This document shows, one piece after another, positions 6,390 to 7,430 of a stretch of 7,430 bases of DNA. The notes under the pieces were generated by a model, which saw only the letters and a program-made list of their open reading frames with translations, had not been told where the DNA came from and did no database searches. Location of the stretch: contig JAGVBM010000339.1 in assembly GCA_020059765.1 (NCBI GenBank), positions 1-7,430 of the forward strand. The letters run 5' to 3'. Each line of letters opens with the position of its first letter. Positions within the stretch are counted from its first letter, which is position 1. Source of the DNA: Bacillota bacterium (GTDB taxonomy: Bacteria; Bacillota; Bacilli; Tumebacillales; Effusibacillaceae). A program made the translations under genes and the position numbers.

Positions 6390-6578
6390 ATGGGGGGTAA
6401 AGTACCGAATTGGATGTATGCAGCAGCGATTTTGGGGCTGCTGCAAATTGCCGAATTCGCATATAATCGGTTTGCATACAAGCTGCCCGGCCAATTGTTG
6501 GCGTTAGGCGCGATCGTGCTGACGGTGATATGGCTTGGCAAACTGGGAGTCAGGCGGGTTGTCCGAAAAGAACAGTGA
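6390..6578 (+). CDS. Small two-helix membrane protein of unknown function
   Basis: I do not recognise this 62-residue protein. It has two predicted membrane segments, about residues 8-25 (with Glu22 inside) and 34-54. A short basic loop (NRFAYK) joins them, and the tail is positive (RRVVRKEQ), which suggests that both ends face the cytoplasm. ATG 6390 is chosen because GGTGGA (6377-6382) lies 7 nt upstream. An in-frame GTG at 6378 would give 66 residues but has no clear ribosome binding site. It lies 71 bp after the U32 gene with no terminator between them, so it is probably the last gene of the nifS-U32 transcript. A GC-rich hairpin follows 6 nt after its stop. Confidence 0.6.
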   Translation: MGGKVPNWMYAAAILGLLQIAEFAYNRFAYKLPGQLLALGAIVLTVIWLGKLGVRRVVRKEQ

Positions 6579-6584
6579 CATGCA

Positions 6585-6624
6585 AATCCCCCGGGGGTGA
6601 CAAGTCAGCCGGGGGATTGATTTT
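6585..6624. terminator. Hairpin terminator between convergent genes
   Basis: AATCCCCCGG (6585-6594) and CCGGGGGATT (6609-6618) form a perfect 10-bp stem with a 14-nt loop that contains TGAC-AA-GTCA. On the plus strand GATTTT follows. On the minus strand only a short TTT follows, so the T-tracts are poor on both sides. It sits between two convergent genes and probably serves both. The plus-strand tail overlaps the stop codon of the minus-strand gene. Confidence 0.75.
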
Positions 6625-7405
6625 ACATCACATCGGGATGCAGAAGCTGCACCAATTCTTCCAATCCGTCAAACAAACGGGGTGAGGGACGGCAATACAG
6701 CCCCTCCTCCAATACATAAATGCGGTTGTGCAAAACGGCGGGAATGTGTTCCCAACCTTCCCGGGTACGGATTTTTTCCGGATCGACATGTTTGGAGGGG
6801 ACTCCCGTCCAGGCTGCAAGAATGAAATCGGGGCGGCCTTGAATCACTTTTTCCCCCGTTTCGTCAATCACGCTGTCACCCGAGTGTTCCGTAAATATGT
6901 TGACGCCACCGGCCAATTCGCTGATCGGCGTCAACCAGTTGCCGCCTGCGGGGGAAATAAAAGGACGAGGCCACCATTCCCAATACAAGCGGGGCGTCAT
7001 GCTGCGCAGAGCTGCCTTTTGCCGAACGATCCGCTCCCGTTCTTGCAATGAGGCGACCAGTTCACGCGCTTTGTCGGCTGTCCCGGTATGCTGTCCAACC
7101 AGGAATATGTCTTGGTAAATATCGTGAATCGTTTTCGGATTCAACACAATGTACGGAATGTTCCGTTCTTGAAGCCGTTCGATATTTTTCTCCATGCCGG
7201 GAACCGACAGGGATGCAAGCACCAAGTCGGGCTTGAAACTTTCCAACCGGTCGATGTCAATGTTCAAATCCGGCCCCAAGTGGGGAAGTTGGGCGGTTTC
7301 CTCGACCGGCCAATCGGAATAATCGTCGATGGCCACCAGATGTTTCAGCAAGCCGAGAGCATGCAGGATTTCAGTGTTGCTGGGGCAGATGGAAATCAGG
7401 CGCAT
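6623..7405 (-). CDS. BtuF/FhuD-fold (Peripla_BP_2) binding protein lacking a signal peptide
   Basis: A 260-residue protein with the two-lobe pattern of ABC-transporter binding proteins for cobalamin or Fe-siderophores. It has RLISICPSNTEILHALGL (2-19) at the N-terminus, VAIDDYSDWP (24-33), the SFKPDLVLAS segment (56-65), a linker helix at about 108-132, and the second-lobe segments GGNWLTPISELAGGVNIF (154-171), GRPDFILAAW (190-199) and HNRIYVLEEGLYCRPSPRL (226-244). Such proteins are normally exported or lipid-anchored, but this one starts directly at the first beta strand. An in-frame TGA at 7424-7426 closes the frame upstream, and AAAGGAGAT (7411-7419) lies 5 nt before the ATG, so the start is well supported. 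No permease or ATPase gene is visible. Cobalamin-type ligand binding is the best family guess; the actual ligand is unknown. Confidence 0.85.
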   Translation of the reverse strand: MRLISICPSNTEILHALGLLKHLVAIDDYSDWPVEETAQLPHLGPDLNIDIDRLESFKPDLVLASLSVPGMEKNIERLQERNIPYIVLNPKTIHDIYQDIFLVGQHTGTADKARELVASLQERERIVRQKAALRSMTPRLYWEWWPRPFISPAGGNWLTPISELAGGVNIFTEHSGDSVIDETGEKVIQGRPDFILAAWTGVPSKHVDPEKIRTREGWEHIPAVLHNRIYVLEEGLYCRPSPRLFDGLEELVQLLHPDVM

Positions 7406-7430
7406 AGGGGATCTCCTTTCCGATCATCGG

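Noticed and set aside
6338..6400. A 20-codon frame before the small membrane protein gene
   Set aside because: It has only a poorly spaced AGGAA upstream, no recognisable signature, and overlaps the next gene; it is too weak to call.

Overview
The window looks like chromosomal housekeeping DNA from a low-to-mid GC, Gram-positive, Bacilli-type Firmicute. The evidence is strong AGGAGG-type ribosome binding sites, a TrpS of Bacillus type, a YolD-like protein behind a Bacillus-type LexA (DinR) box, a VanW protein, and rho-independent terminators with T-tails. An Alicyclobacillaceae- or Paenibacillus-like source is only a guess. I see no mobile element, CRISPR array, tRNA or rRNA, and no intergenic gap over 300 bases.

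Layout. On the minus strand, 23-1534 encodes a divergent MurE-type Mur ligase. It is transcribed away from a plus-strand VanW-domain exported protein (1660-2544), so two envelope-linked genes share a 125-bp intergenic region. VanW is closed by a terminator (2550-2586). An extended -10 promoter then drives trpS (2656-3636), which ends in a strong terminator (3657-3693). Next comes a near-consensus promoter overlapped by a LexA/SOS box, which controls a lone YolD-like gene (3769-4125). No terminator follows yolD. After 98 bp comes a NifS/IscS-type cysteine desulfurase (4224-5375), then a tightly linked U32-family protein (5395-6318) and a small two-helix membrane protein (6390-6578). A GC-rich hairpin (6585-6624) separates this group from the convergent minus-strand gene at 6623-7405, a BtuF/FhuD-fold binding protein with no export signal.

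How the genes may work together. MurE-like and VanW point to cell-wall chemistry. Cysteine desulfurase plus U32 protein points to sulfur/Fe-S-linked or tRNA-modification chemistry. The lone SOS-controlled yolD lacks the Y-family polymerase gene that often accompanies such genes. The observations most worth a second look are the Mur ligase that has lost the DNPR and DYAHTPD motifs, the SOS box at yolD with possible read-through into nifS, the cysteine-poor U32 protein, and the signal-less binding protein whose upstream in-frame stop rules out a missed signal peptide. I did not find a clear new multi-gene system.
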